From assembly GCA_025937835.1 (NCBI GenBank), contig JAICQO010000043.1, positions 1 through 50,568 of the forward strand: DNA of 50,568 bases, given 5' to 3'. Under the pieces are notes generated by a model. The model was not told the DNA's origin and made no database searches. It worked only from the letters and a program-made list of their open reading frames with translations. Below, piece by piece: positions 12,347 through 20,943 of the stretch. A program made the position numbers and the translations under genes. The stretch's first letter is position 1. Every line of letters starts with the position of its first letter. The DNA is from Polyangiaceae bacterium. GTDB lineage: Bacteria > Myxococcota_A > Polyangia > Polyangiales > Polyangiaceae.

Positions 12347-14347
12347 ATGCGAGACGCTGCAAACCGGGCGAAATCGGCGCTATGGTCGGAACCGGTGACC
12401 GATTCCGCTCCGCCCCTCACCGCGCCGCCACCGGCCGGCGGCGTGGCTTGGCCTTCGCCGATCCTGATCCCGAACCGCGCGTTCTTCGCGCTGCTCGACG
12501 ACGTGCCGGGGGCCTGGTACTTCGCGCGCCGCGACGGCACCTTTGCGTTCGCGAACCGCGGGGCCTGGTCGTCGCTCGGCTACACGCCGGAAGAGTTCGC
12601 GCGCTGCACGATCTTCGACATCGACCCGACCCTAGAGCCCGAACACTGGGGCGTGCTCTTCTCACACAAGTCGGCGTCGGACTCGATGGTGGTGCGCACG
12701 CGCCATCGCCGCAAGGACGGCAGCGAGTTCCCCGTGGAGATCCGCGCTTCGCGCGTGAGCTTCGAGGGAGAGGAGCTGTGCGTCTCGTACAGCGTGGACC
12801 TCACCGCCAGCGAGCGCGCCGAGACGGCGCGCGTCGAGACCGAGATCGTCAATCGCCGCCTGCTCGCCGCCATCGAACAGGCGAGCGAGGCCGTGGTGGT
12901 GACCGACGCCGCCGGCCGCGTCGAATACGTGAACCCCGCTTACGAAGCCACGAGCGGCATGAATGCGGCGGACGTGCGCGGCCGGGCCTGGGCAGAGCTC
13001 GAGGTCAACCAGGACCTCGTCTTCCTGTCCGAGATGCCCGGCGTGCTCGGCGGTGCGGGCTTCAAGGGGCGCATTCGCAGCCGCCGCAACAACGGCGAGC
13101 GTTTCGACGAGGACGTCAGCGTCTCGCCGATCCGCGACGATCGCGGCGAGCTGGTCGGCCACGTCGCGGTCAAACGCGACATCACCGAGCAGCTGAAGCT
13201 CGAGCAGCAGCTGCGCCACGCACAGAAGATCGAGGCCGTCGGCCAGCTCGCGGGTGGCATCGCCCACGATTTCAACAACCTGCTCCAGGTCATCCACGGC
13301 CAGGCCCACCTGATCCGGCTCCAGAACACCGACGGCCTGCCCGAGCCGATGCTCGAAGAGATCGCGAAGGCGGTGGCGCGAGCCTCGAGCCTCGTGCGCC
13401 AGCTCCTGGCGTTCAGCCGCAAAGGCACCATCGAGTACACGGAGCTGCGCTTCGACGAGCTCGTGTCCGCGCTCCACGGCATGCTGAAGCGGCTGCTCGG
13501 CGAGCACATCGAGCTCGAGTGGATCTGCACCACGCAGCCCATCCACGTGCGAGGCAACGCGCCGCAGCTCGAGCAGGTGGTGGCGAACCTTTGCATCAAC
13601 GCCCGTGACGCGATGCCGCAAGGCGGTCGGCTCACGGTGCGCCTGTCGCTCGCCGGTGAGGGCGATCTCCCGTCGCCGGCGATGGGCCTGAGCCCCGGAA
13701 AGACGCTGCTGCTCAGCGTGACCGACACCGGACACGGCATGAGCGAGGAGGTACAGAGCCGGCTGTTCGAGCCGTTCTTCACCACCAAGGAGCCCGGGCG
13801 CGGCACCGGGCTCGGCCTGGCCACGGTCTACGCCATCGTGCAGGCTCACGGCGGCTCGATCGACGTGCGCTCGCGGGTCGACCAGGGCTCGACGTTCCGC
13901 GTGTTCTTGCCGACGATCGACGCCGCAGCGCCCGCGCGGGAAGCGGGCGTGAATGCGCGGCTGGTCCGCGGCGGAGGGCGCGTCGCCCTGGTGGCGGAAG
14001 ACGAGGCATCGGTGCGCCGCGTGACGGCGGGTTACCTCGAGCGCGCGGGCTTCCGTGTGCTCTCGGTCAAGGACGGCGTGGAAGCGGAGCGGCTGTTGTC
14101 CAACCCCGACCACGGCATCTGCGTCGCGATCCTCGACGCGGTGATGCCGCGCCGGGGCGGTCAGGCCGTGTACGAAGCGCTGTCGGCGCGCGGTCGCTCG
14201 ATCCCGGTCGTGTTCGTCACGGGCTACGACTACGAATCGCTGGTGCTCACGGCGCACCGACCCGGCGTCGGGATCCTCCAGAAGCCGTTCTCCGAGGACG
14301 AGCTGCTGGGTCAGGTCGCGCACGTCCTCGACGACGCGAAGAGCTGA
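12347..14347 (+). CDS. PAS–PAS hybrid sensor histidine kinase with receiver domain
   Basis: A cytoplasmic 666-residue hybrid kinase. Two PAS domains (about 42–155 and 172–282, the second ending HVAVKRDITEQ) precede a dimerisation helix with phospho-acceptor H307 in GGIAHDFNNLLQ. The catalytic domain has the N box around N418 (NARDAM), G1 DTGHGM, F box EPFFTTK and G2 GRGTGLGL. A receiver follows at about 545–662, with acidic EDE (551–553), phospho-acceptor D597 and K646. No transmembrane segment is seen, so it probably senses a cytoplasmic cue. The start is uncertain: ATG 12347 or GTG 12395, both before the first PAS domain. It ends 6 bp from the convergent amine oxidase gene. No partner regulator is adjacent. 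Confidence 0.93.
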   Translation: MRDAANRAKSALWSEPVTDSAPPLTAPPPAGGVAWPSPILIPNRAFFALLDDVPGAWYFARRDGTFAFANRGAWSSLGYTPEEFARCTIFDIDPTLEPEHWGVLFSHKSASDSMVVRTRHRRKDGSEFPVEIRASRVSFEGEELCVSYSVDLTASERAETARVETEIVNRRLLAAIEQASEAVVVTDAAGRVEYVNPAYEATSGMNAADVRGRAWAELEVNQDLVFLSEMPGVLGGAGFKGRIRSRRNNGERFDEDVSVSPIRDDRGELVGHVAVKRDITEQLKLEQQLRHAQKIEAVGQLAGGIAHDFNNLLQVIHGQAHLIRLQNTDGLPEPMLEEIAKAVARASSLVRQLLAFSRKGTIEYTELRFDELVSALHGMLKRLLGEHIELEWICTTQPIHVRGNAPQLEQVVANLCINARDAMPQGGRLTVRLSLAGEGDLPSPAMGLSPGKTLLLSVTDTGHGMSEEVQSRLFEPFFTTKEPGRGTGLGLATVYAIVQAHGGSIDVRSRVDQGSTFRVFLPTIDAAAPAREAGVNARLVRGGGRVALVAEDEASVRRVTAGYLERAGFRVLSVKDGVEAERLLSNPDHGICVAILDAVMPRRGGQAVYEALSARGRSIPVVFVTGYDYESLVLTAHRPGVGILQKPFSEDELLGQVAHVLDDAKS

Positions 14348-14353
14348 GACCGC

Positions 14354-15964
14354 TCAGGCCTCGAGCTGTGCGATGTACTCGGCGTGCTGCTCCCGGACCA
14401 GCTCGGCGCGCTCGAGCGGCGAGAGCTCGGGCGCGTCACCGGCCGTGCCATAGGGCTGCCAGACCTTGCGCTTCATCGCCACGAGCTTGGCGTGGGGTTC
14501 GAGCATCGGCCGCTTCAAGTCTTCGAGGATCTCCGCCGCCGCCAGCGCGCCGCTCTCGGCTGCCCCCTCGAGCCTTCCCTGGAAGTCGATCGAGCAGTGC
14601 TCTCCGCAGAAATGCAGGGCACCGTCGCGCCGCGCGATCTCGCCCTGCCTCGCCCACTGCCCGGGGCGCAAACAGCTCGCGCTGCCGCGCGCGAACGGTA
14701 GCGACGGCCAGGCCACGCGCACCGCGGAACCGGGGCGGTAGGCGTCCCCGACGTTGACCGTCGGGAACAGCTGCTCGAGCTCGGCCAAGATCGGCTCGAA
14801 CTGGTCGTCGGCGCTGCCGCTCAGCGCGGCGAGCCCGGCGTCGCCGCCGAGCACCGCAGCCAACAAGCCGATCGTGCCGCCGCCGCCGCCGCTTTCCCAG
14901 ATCCGTCGCGTGTCGTCGAGCACGTCGCCCGTGGACCTCTCGAAACGCCACGGCTTGCCGTTGAAGGTCGCAGCGAGCTTGACGGCCGTGCCGTATCCGA
15001 GCTCGGCGATCAATTGCCGCTTGCTGCGCTCCAGGTTGAGGCCGGAAAAATCGACGTCGCGCAACGCAGAGAACGGGATCGCCAGCACCACGTGCTCCGC
15101 CTCGGTCTCGAACCCGAGCCCGTTGCTCTGCTCGAAGGACAGCGTGAAGCCCGCCGAGTGACGCGTTATCCGCCGCAAGCGGCACTCGAAGTGCAGGTTC
15201 TTGAACAGCGCTTCCTCGATTTTGGCGGTGAGTCGATCCATCCCGCTGTTGTCCGAGTTGGCCGTCGTCTCGCTGCGCAGCGCGGCGCCGCGCATCGGGA
15301 AAAACTCGAACGGCGCGCCGTCCGCGCGGCCGAGCAACGCCGACAGGTGCATCGCCGACAGCTCGGAGGGTTCCAGGCCGAAATGCGTGCGGTAGGCGGC
15401 CGACAGGGCGCGCAGCAGGTTGGTGTCGGCGTCCGTGTTCGTGGACAGCCATTCGGCCAGGGTCGTGTTGTCGAGGGTCGTGCGCCCGGCCTTCGTGGCC
15501 ATCGCGGCCCCCACCTTGGGCAACAAGACCGACAGCTCTTCCTCCAGCTGACCTTGGCTCACCTCGACGCCGCCGAGCCAGAAGCGCCTCGGGGTGAAGC
15601 CGTCGGGGATCGCGATCGGGCCGAGCTGGACGCCGGCATGGGCGGCGAGCGTGTGCATCGCTGCGTCGTACGCGCCGAGGAACTCCGCGCCGAGCTCGCA
15701 GATTTGAGCCGGCTGGAAGGCGTTGCGCGCCGTCAGCACGCGCCCGCCGAGCCTCGGCAACGCTTCGTACAGCTGCACCTCCACGTTGGCTCCGATGAGC
15801 CAGCTCGCGCAGTACACCCCGGCGATGCCTCCGCCGACCACGGCCACTCGCTGCGTCGTCGGAGCTCGTACGCGCGGGGTCTGTTCGGTCTCGCCGCAGC
15901 CCACGAGCCAGGCGCCCGCAGCGCCCAGCCCGAAACTTCTCCGATCGATGCGTGCCCCGCTCAT
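14354..15964 (-). CDS. Exported lipoprotein flavin-containing amine oxidase
   Basis: A 536-residue FAD-dependent amine oxidase-family protein. The N-terminus has a twin-arginine-like RRSFG (8–12), a short hydrophobic stretch and a lipobox LVGC (C23), so a folded, FAD-loaded lipoprotein exported by Tat is predicted. The dinucleotide fold is VAVVGGGIAGVYCA (about 40–53), then LYEALPRLGGRV, the family's GG-R motif. The C-terminal FAD/substrate motif is LHFCGEHCSIDFQGRLEGAAESG. Substrates of this family range from polyamines to aromatic amines; the one here cannot be told. The ATG overlaps the pssA stop by four bases, so it is cotranslated with a phospholipid synthesis enzyme. Confidence 0.9.
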   Translation of the reverse strand: MSGARIDRRSFGLGAAGAWLVGCGETEQTPRVRAPTTQRVAVVGGGIAGVYCASWLIGANVEVQLYEALPRLGGRVLTARNAFQPAQICELGAEFLGAYDAAMHTLAAHAGVQLGPIAIPDGFTPRRFWLGGVEVSQGQLEEELSVLLPKVGAAMATKAGRTTLDNTTLAEWLSTNTDADTNLLRALSAAYRTHFGLEPSELSAMHLSALLGRADGAPFEFFPMRGAALRSETTANSDNSGMDRLTAKIEEALFKNLHFECRLRRITRHSAGFTLSFEQSNGLGFETEAEHVVLAIPFSALRDVDFSGLNLERSKRQLIAELGYGTAVKLAATFNGKPWRFERSTGDVLDDTRRIWESGGGGGTIGLLAAVLGGDAGLAALSGSADDQFEPILAELEQLFPTVNVGDAYRPGSAVRVAWPSLPFARGSASCLRPGQWARQGEIARRDGALHFCGEHCSIDFQGRLEGAAESGALAAAEILEDLKRPMLEPHAKLVAMKRKVWQPYGTAGDAPELSPLERAELVREQHAEYIAQLEA

Positions 15965-16797
15965 CCCGGCTGCGGCGGAGGCAGCGAATCGTGTTGCGGC
16001 ACCGATCCGCGGAACAGCCGGATCACGAGGGCGCGCGTGGACTCGAGGATGCCGATCGATACGTAGAAGGACAACAGCCAGATCAGCACGAACTCGGGCT
16101 GGAAGCGCAGCCACACGAACGTGCTGGACCCGAGCACGAACAGCACGAGCAGGATGCTGCCCGCGTCGAGCCGGAGGTCCTTCAGCGAGCGGAAGCGCAC
16201 GTTCGAGACCATCAGCAGGCTGAGCAGCACCGTGACCCCGAGCAGGATCCACGTGTATTGCTCGGCGCCGAGCGCGCCGCCGGCGGCGTGGTTCGCCACG
16301 ACCAGCGAGATCAGCACGCCGGACGACGGCGGAGTGGGCAGGCCGATGATGTACCGCCCCGGCTTGATCGGAGCGCCGCTCGGCGCCGACGAGAGCACGT
16401 TGAAGCGGGCCAGGCGGATCGCGGCGCAGGCCACGAACAGGAACGCCGCGATCAGGCCCGGGATCGGCTCGCGGTGCAGCACCCACTTGTAAACGAGCAC
16501 CGCCGGCGCGACGCCGAACGAGATCACGTCCGCCAGGGAATCGAGCTGCAACCCGAACGCGCTCTGGGTGCGGGTCATGCGCGCGACGCGGCCGTCCATC
16601 ATGTCGAACAGCATCGCGAAGATCAGCAACACGGCCGCGCGATACACGTCGTTTTCGGTCGGGTTGTCGCGCGCTACCAGGCGGATCGCATTGAACCCGC
16701 AAAACACGCTGGCCAGCGTGATCAGGTTCGGTAGCACGAACAGCGTCTTGCGCAGGTCGAGACGCGGTCGCTGGCGGCGCGGCCTTCGCAATCGCAC
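15961..16797 (-). CDS. pssA: CDP-alcohol phosphatidyltransferase, phosphatidylserine synthase type
   Basis: A 278-residue inner-membrane enzyme with the CDP-alcohol phosphatidyltransferase signature D-G-x2-A-R-x8-G-x3-D-x3-D complete: D68, G69, A72, R73, G82, D86 and D90. The opening LPNLITLASVFCGFNAIRL and overall layout with about eight hydrophobic segments match the class that makes phosphatidylserine from CDP-diacylglycerol and serine. Phosphatidylcholine or -inositol synthases of the same family cannot be fully excluded. The start is GTG at 16797. It is the first gene before the coupled amine oxidase and is divergent from the lipoprotein at 16915. Confidence 0.9.
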   Translation of the reverse strand: MRLRRPRRQRPRLDLRKTLFVLPNLITLASVFCGFNAIRLVARDNPTENDVYRAAVLLIFAMLFDMMDGRVARMTRTQSAFGLQLDSLADVISFGVAPAVLVYKWVLHREPIPGLIAAFLFVACAAIRLARFNVLSSAPSGAPIKPGRYIIGLPTPPSSGVLISLVVANHAAGGALGAEQYTWILLGVTVLLSLLMVSNVRFRSLKDLRLDAGSILLVLFVLGSSTFVWLRFQPEFVLIWLLSFYVSIGILESTRALVIRLFRGSVPQHDSLPPPQPG

Positions 16798-16914
16798 GCC
16801 CGGAGCCTAGCCGCGCCAACTCGCTCCGTCCAGGATGGCCGGAATTGGCCTAGCGGTCGGAGCGGGACGCGCAGAGCTTGGCCCTCGGCCTTTGGCCGCC
16901 GTACGATCAGCCAA

Positions 16915-17346
16915 ATGCCGCTCGCTGGCCTCCGTATGGGGATTTCCTTGCTGGTTTGCCTCGCCGCCGCCGGTTGCGCGAGCGATCGAGACGCGATCGA
17001 TCGGCGTCTCGAGGGGCTCTCCGAGGACATCACGCGCCTCCAGGTCACCAACGACCGACTCATGCAGCGCCTCGACCAGCTCGAGGTCGAGCGCGCGTCG
17101 CGCCGCCAGGTGAAGACGCCCGCGGCCGCACCGCAGCCGGAACACGCCCCGCTCAAGGTGGTGAAGCTCGAGCCCGAGCCCAGCTCGCCCGCGGCGCCCG
17201 CAGGCAGCGCCATCTCCCCGGCGGAGCTTCCGGACGCGCCCGGCGACCGGCCGGTGATCCGCCTCCGCGGCAGGTCCGACGGTAATTCGAAGTCGGACGC
17301 GCCGGCCGTCTCCGTTCGCGTGGTCGACGAGGGAGCTGCCAAGTGA
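16915..17346 (+). CDS. Small lipoprotein with coiled-coil region
   Basis: A 143-residue predicted lipoprotein: signal segment MGISLLVCLAAAGC with the lipobox cysteine at about 21. A short amphipathic helix follows (about 25–65, heptad-like LEGLSEDITRLQ and RLDQLEVERAS) that could form a coiled coil, then a Pro/Ala-rich, probably disordered tail. I do not recognise a family; coiled-coil lipoproteins of this size often bridge envelope layers, which is inference. The stop overlaps the GTG start of the LysM gene (GTGA), so the two are probably made together. Confidence 0.8.
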   Translation: MPLAGLRMGISLLVCLAAAGCASDRDAIDRRLEGLSEDITRLQVTNDRLMQRLDQLEVERASRRQVKTPAAAPQPEHAPLKVVKLEPEPSSPAAPAGSAISPAELPDAPGDRPVIRLRGRSDGNSKSDAPAVSVRVVDEGAAK

Positions 17347-18734
17347 AGCGAGGCGCGGTGCTGGTTCTCGCGCTGGTAGCGCCCCGCGCCGCCGTCGCGG
17401 AGCCACCTTCGGCCGAGCCGGCTCCCGCTGCGCCGCCCGCGCCAGCTCAGCCGCAGGAGCCATCGGTTCCCGGCGCTGCGCCTCCGGCTGCGACCCCGGG
17501 TCGGACGACGACGATCTACACGCCCTACGGTTTGCCCGCGCCCGGCACCGACATCAACGCCGGGCTGCCCTCGAGCTCTCGCCCGATCAGCGGCGAGACG
17601 CAGGACACCTTCGACCTAGCGCCCAAGAGCAGCGGCAAGACGGTCGTCCACGGCAGCAGCAACGCCGCCGGCATCCTCGGCGCCGAACCGACCAGCAGCG
17701 CGGCCCCCGCGCTCGTGCCCGAGCTCCACGTCGTCACGAAGGGCGAGACGTTGTGGGCGTTGTCCGGGCGCTACTACGCGAGCCCGTGGCAGTGGCCGAA
17801 GCTCTGGAGCTACAACGCGCAGATCAAGGATCCGCACTGGATTTACCCTGGCGATCAGATCCTGCTCCGCCACCCGAACAGCCTCGGGCAGGGCCCGACC
17901 GTGGCGACGCGCAACGTCGGTGGCGCGCGCGGCCGGCTGACCCGGGCCGGCAGCAAGCGGCTCGCGAAGGATACCGTGTTCCTCCGCGACCAGGGCTTCA
18001 TCGGCGATCCGGAGAAGGACGAGTGGGGCGAGGTCGCCGGCGCCGTCGAGGAGCAAATGCTGCTCGCCGAGGGCAGCCACGTCTACCTCTTGCTCGAAGA
18101 GGGCAAGACCGTGAGCCCGGGCCAGGCGCTCACCATCTATCGCGCCGTGCGCCAACCGGAGAACGTGCCCGGCGCGCGCACCCCGCCGGGCGCGATCGTG
18201 CGCGTCAACGGCACCGTGCGCGTCGACAGCTTCGATCCGAAGACTCGCGTCGCGCGCGGCGTGATCACCGAGTCGCTCGACGTCGTCGAACGCGGCGCGA
18301 AGGTCGGCCCCGTGCGTCGCAACTTCGAGGTCGTCCCCCGCCGCCCGAACTCGAAGGAGGTCGAAGCGCGGATCCTCACTAGCTTCTACCCGCACGTCTA
18401 CCTGGCTCAGAACCAGATCATCTTCCTCGACCGCGGTCAGGAGGACGGCCTCGCCGCCGGCAACACGCTGTACGTGCTGCGTCGCGGCGACACCTGGCGA
18501 AAGAGCCTGGATACCGGCTCCAAGATGGTCCGCGATCGACTCAAGATGGACTCGCCCGAGATCGTGGACATCGAGACCACGCCGCTGTCGGGTAAAGAGC
18601 AGGACTTCCCCGAAGAGGTGGTGGCCGAGCTCCGCGTGCTCACCACCGAGCCGAAGAGCTCGGTCGCGCTCGTGATCCAGAGCCGGCGCGAGCTCGTCCC
18701 CGGCGACCGCGCCGTCGCCCCTCCGGGTCGCTAG
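17343..18734 (+). CDS. Secreted LysM-domain protein
   Basis: A 463-residue exported protein with an N-terminal signal peptide (LVLALVAPRAAVA, cleavage near residue 19) and a long Pro/Ala/Ser-rich linker (20–125). One LysM module follows at about 128–177 (HVVTKGETLWALSGRYY through WIYPGDQILLR), which binds peptidoglycan glycan strands. The C-terminal region (about 190–463) is beta-rich and repetitive in style, with a MVRDRLKMDSPEIVDIETTP stretch; I do not recognise it. The GTG at 17343 overlaps the preceding lipoprotein stop. A periplasmic cell-wall-binding role is inferred. The haem genes start 71 bp downstream. Confidence 0.88.
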   Translation: MKRGAVLVLALVAPRAAVAEPPSAEPAPAAPPAPAQPQEPSVPGAAPPAATPGRTTTIYTPYGLPAPGTDINAGLPSSSRPISGETQDTFDLAPKSSGKTVVHGSSNAAGILGAEPTSSAAPALVPELHVVTKGETLWALSGRYYASPWQWPKLWSYNAQIKDPHWIYPGDQILLRHPNSLGQGPTVATRNVGGARGRLTRAGSKRLAKDTVFLRDQGFIGDPEKDEWGEVAGAVEEQMLLAEGSHVYLLLEEGKTVSPGQALTIYRAVRQPENVPGARTPPGAIVRVNGTVRVDSFDPKTRVARGVITESLDVVERGAKVGPVRRNFEVVPRRPNSKEVEARILTSFYPHVYLAQNQIIFLDRGQEDGLAAGNTLYVLRRGDTWRKSLDTGSKMVRDRLKMDSPEIVDIETTPLSGKEQDFPEEVVAELRVLTTEPKSSVALVIQSRRELVPGDRAVAPPGR

Positions 18735-18805
18735 CTCGGCGGCGCCCGGGTTTTTCCGGCTTCCGGCAGGGGCCGGGGTTGTGGGCTAAGATCCGCGACG
18801 TCCCC

Positions 18806-19606
18806 ATGACGCAGCTCGTGAACGCCGTGTTCTTCCTGACGGTGATCGCCTATTCCGCTGCGTCGACGCTGTTCTTCCTCGACCTGATCCGTCCCGGGGC
18901 CAAGACCGCCGAGGCCGCGCCGCGCGTGCTGGTTTCCGCCGCGGCCCTGCACTTGTTGCACATCACGGGGGCGAGCCTCCTGACCAAGACCTGCCCCGTC
19001 GAGTCGCTGCACTTCGCGCTGAGCTTCAGCGGTCTGCTCGCGGTCGGCGCCTACGCGTTCCTGCGCCGCCGGCTGCGCGTGGATGCGCTCGGCGCGCTGC
19101 TCGGGCCGCTCGCGCTGGCGTTCTTGATCGGCGCGGAGTTCGTTGGCGAGCGCCCGGCTTCGTCGCTCGCTGCCGAGCCGCTCTTGATCTTGCACATCGC
19201 CGCCAACGTGTTCGGCGTCGGCTTGTTCCTTTTGGCAGGCGCTTCCGGAGCGTTCTACGTGGTGGAGGAGCGGCGCCTCAAGCAAGGCCGCTTCGGGCTG
19301 AGCTCGCATCTGCCTCCGCTCGCGTCGCTCGATCGCGCCACGCACCGCCTGCTGTTGGCGGGCTTTCCGCTGCTCACGTTCGGCATCGTCACGGGCTCTC
19401 TGTTCATCGGTCACCTCGGCGCGGCCACCGGTCCCGACGTGGCGCGGCTGCTGCTCGGCTACACGAGCTGGCTCGTGCTCGGCGTGGTGCTGATCGCTCG
19501 AAGGCTGGTGGGGTGGAGCGGCAAGCGCGCGGCCTGGGGCACGCTCGCTGGGGTCGCCTGCGTGTTGCTCGTGATGCTGGTGTACGTGGTTCGGGTGCCG
19601 GCCTGA
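18806..19606 (+). CDS. HemX/CcsA-like cytochrome c assembly family membrane protein
   Basis: A 266-residue integral membrane protein with about eight hydrophobic segments, from FFLTVIAYSAASTLFFLDL to VACVLLVMLVYVV. Histidines at segment borders (HLLHITGASLL, LHIAANVFGVGLFLLAG) and overall layout match the CcsA/HemX family, which handles haem in the membrane. I do not see the tryptophan-rich WWD motif of full cytochrome c synthetases, so it is closer to HemX, which in Bacillus sits next to hemA. The stop shares a base with the hemA start (TGATG). The ATG at 18806 is chosen; an in-frame TTG at 18779 is possible. Confidence 0.85.
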   Translation: MTQLVNAVFFLTVIAYSAASTLFFLDLIRPGAKTAEAAPRVLVSAAALHLLHITGASLLTKTCPVESLHFALSFSGLLAVGAYAFLRRRLRVDALGALLGPLALAFLIGAEFVGERPASSLAAEPLLILHIAANVFGVGLFLLAGASGAFYVVEERRLKQGRFGLSSHLPPLASLDRATHRLLLAGFPLLTFGIVTGSLFIGHLGAATGPDVARLLLGYTSWLVLGVVLIARRLVGWSGKRAAWGTLAGVACVLLVMLVYVVRVPA

Positions 19607-20943
19607 TGATCACGGTCGTCGGGCTCTCGCACAAGACGGCGCCGATCGACGTTCGCGAGCGTTTGTCGCTGCAAAAACAGCGCATCCCCGCGTTCCTCGA
19701 GGAGCTCGTCCAGAGCGGCGCCGCGAGCGAGGCGCTGCTCGTGTCGACCTGCAACCGCGTCGAGCTGGTCGCGGCCGGCGCGGCCGGCATCGAGCTCGGC
19801 ACGATCCGCGACGCGTGCATGCTGGCGCTCGAACGCGAGGCGCCCGGCATCCACTCGCACCTCTACGGTCACACCGGCGGAGCGGCGGTGCGCCACCTGT
19901 TCCGCGTCGCCTCGTCGCTCGACTCGCTCGTGCTCGGCGAGCCGCAGATCTTGGGTCAGGTGAAGGACGCCTTCGAGGTCGCGCGCCACGCGGGCACGCT
20001 CGGCCCGACCCTGCACCGCACCTTGCCGCGCGCGCTCCGCACCGCCAAGCGCGTCCGCAACGAGACGGCGATCGGCTCCGGGCAGGTCTCGGTGCCGAGC
20101 GTCGCGGTCGATCTCACGCAGCGCATCTTCGGCGAGATGCGCGGCCGCACGGCCCTGTTGATCGGCTCGGGAGAGATGGCGGAAGCCGTGGCCCGCCTGC
20201 TCGGTACGCAGGGCGCGAAGACCCTGGTTTTGGGCAGGACCAGGGAGCGCGTGGAAGAGCTCGCCCAGGCCGTCGGCGGCGAACCCCGGCGCTGGGAAGA
20301 GCTCAGGGCCTCGCTCGTCGAAGCCGACGTCGTGGTCTCGAGCACCAGCGCGCCCGGCTACGTCGTCGATCACGACATGATCGTGCAAGCGCGTAAGTCC
20401 CGCCGCGGCCGCGAGCAATTCTTCATCGATCTCGCCGTGCCCCGCGACATCGATCCGCGAGCGCTCGGCATCGACGGCGTGTTCGTCTACAACATCGACG
20501 GCCTGTCGCAGGTCGTCGCCAAGACGCTCTCGCAGCGCTCGCGCGAGGCCGAGGCCGCCGAGCGCATCGTCGAAGAAGAAACGCGCGGCTTCGAGCGCTG
20601 GTCCGAGGCCGAGCAGGCCACGCCGACGATCGTGCTGCTTCGCGAGCGCTTCCGTCAGGTGCTCGCCGCCGAGCTCCTGCGCACGCTGCGCGGCCGCCTG
20701 AAGCACCTGTCGACCGACGATCGCACGGCGCTCGCCAAGATGATCGAGGCCGCCGAAAATCGGCTCCTCCACAACCCCACTGTGCGCCTGCGCCGCGCGG
20801 CCAGCGAGCGCGACGCGGAGCCCGGGCTCGACGAGCTCGTGATCGCGCTGCGCGAGCTGTTCGCGCTCGACGAAGAAGCGGAGCTCGGCTACGACGAGGC
20901 CGAGCCGATGAACGTGCCGCGCACGAGCTCGGGGATCCGTTGA
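19606..20943 (+). CDS. hemA: Glutamyl-tRNA reductase
   Basis: The 445-residue enzyme reduces glutamyl-tRNA(Glu) to glutamate-1-semialdehyde with NADPH, the first step of the C5 haem pathway. Seen are the start VVGLSHKTAPIDVRERL, the catalytic cysteine C49 in STCNRVE, GEPQILGQVKDAFEVA, the NADPH-binding GSGEMAEAVARLL, the IDLAVPRDID motif, and the C-terminal dimerisation helices. The ATG shares one base with the upstream stop, and its own stop shares one base with the hemC start, so three genes are translationally chained. HemL, the next enzyme, is encoded at 1.8–3.1 kb. Confidence 0.97.
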   Translation: MITVVGLSHKTAPIDVRERLSLQKQRIPAFLEELVQSGAASEALLVSTCNRVELVAAGAAGIELGTIRDACMLALEREAPGIHSHLYGHTGGAAVRHLFRVASSLDSLVLGEPQILGQVKDAFEVARHAGTLGPTLHRTLPRALRTAKRVRNETAIGSGQVSVPSVAVDLTQRIFGEMRGRTALLIGSGEMAEAVARLLGTQGAKTLVLGRTRERVEELAQAVGGEPRRWEELRASLVEADVVVSSTSAPGYVVDHDMIVQARKSRRGREQFFIDLAVPRDIDPRALGIDGVFVYNIDGLSQVVAKTLSQRSREAEAAERIVEEETRGFERWSEAEQATPTIVLLRERFRQVLAAELLRTLRGRLKHLSTDDRTALAKMIEAAENRLLHNPTVRLRRAASERDAEPGLDELVIALRELFALDEEAELGYDEAEPMNVPRTSSGIR

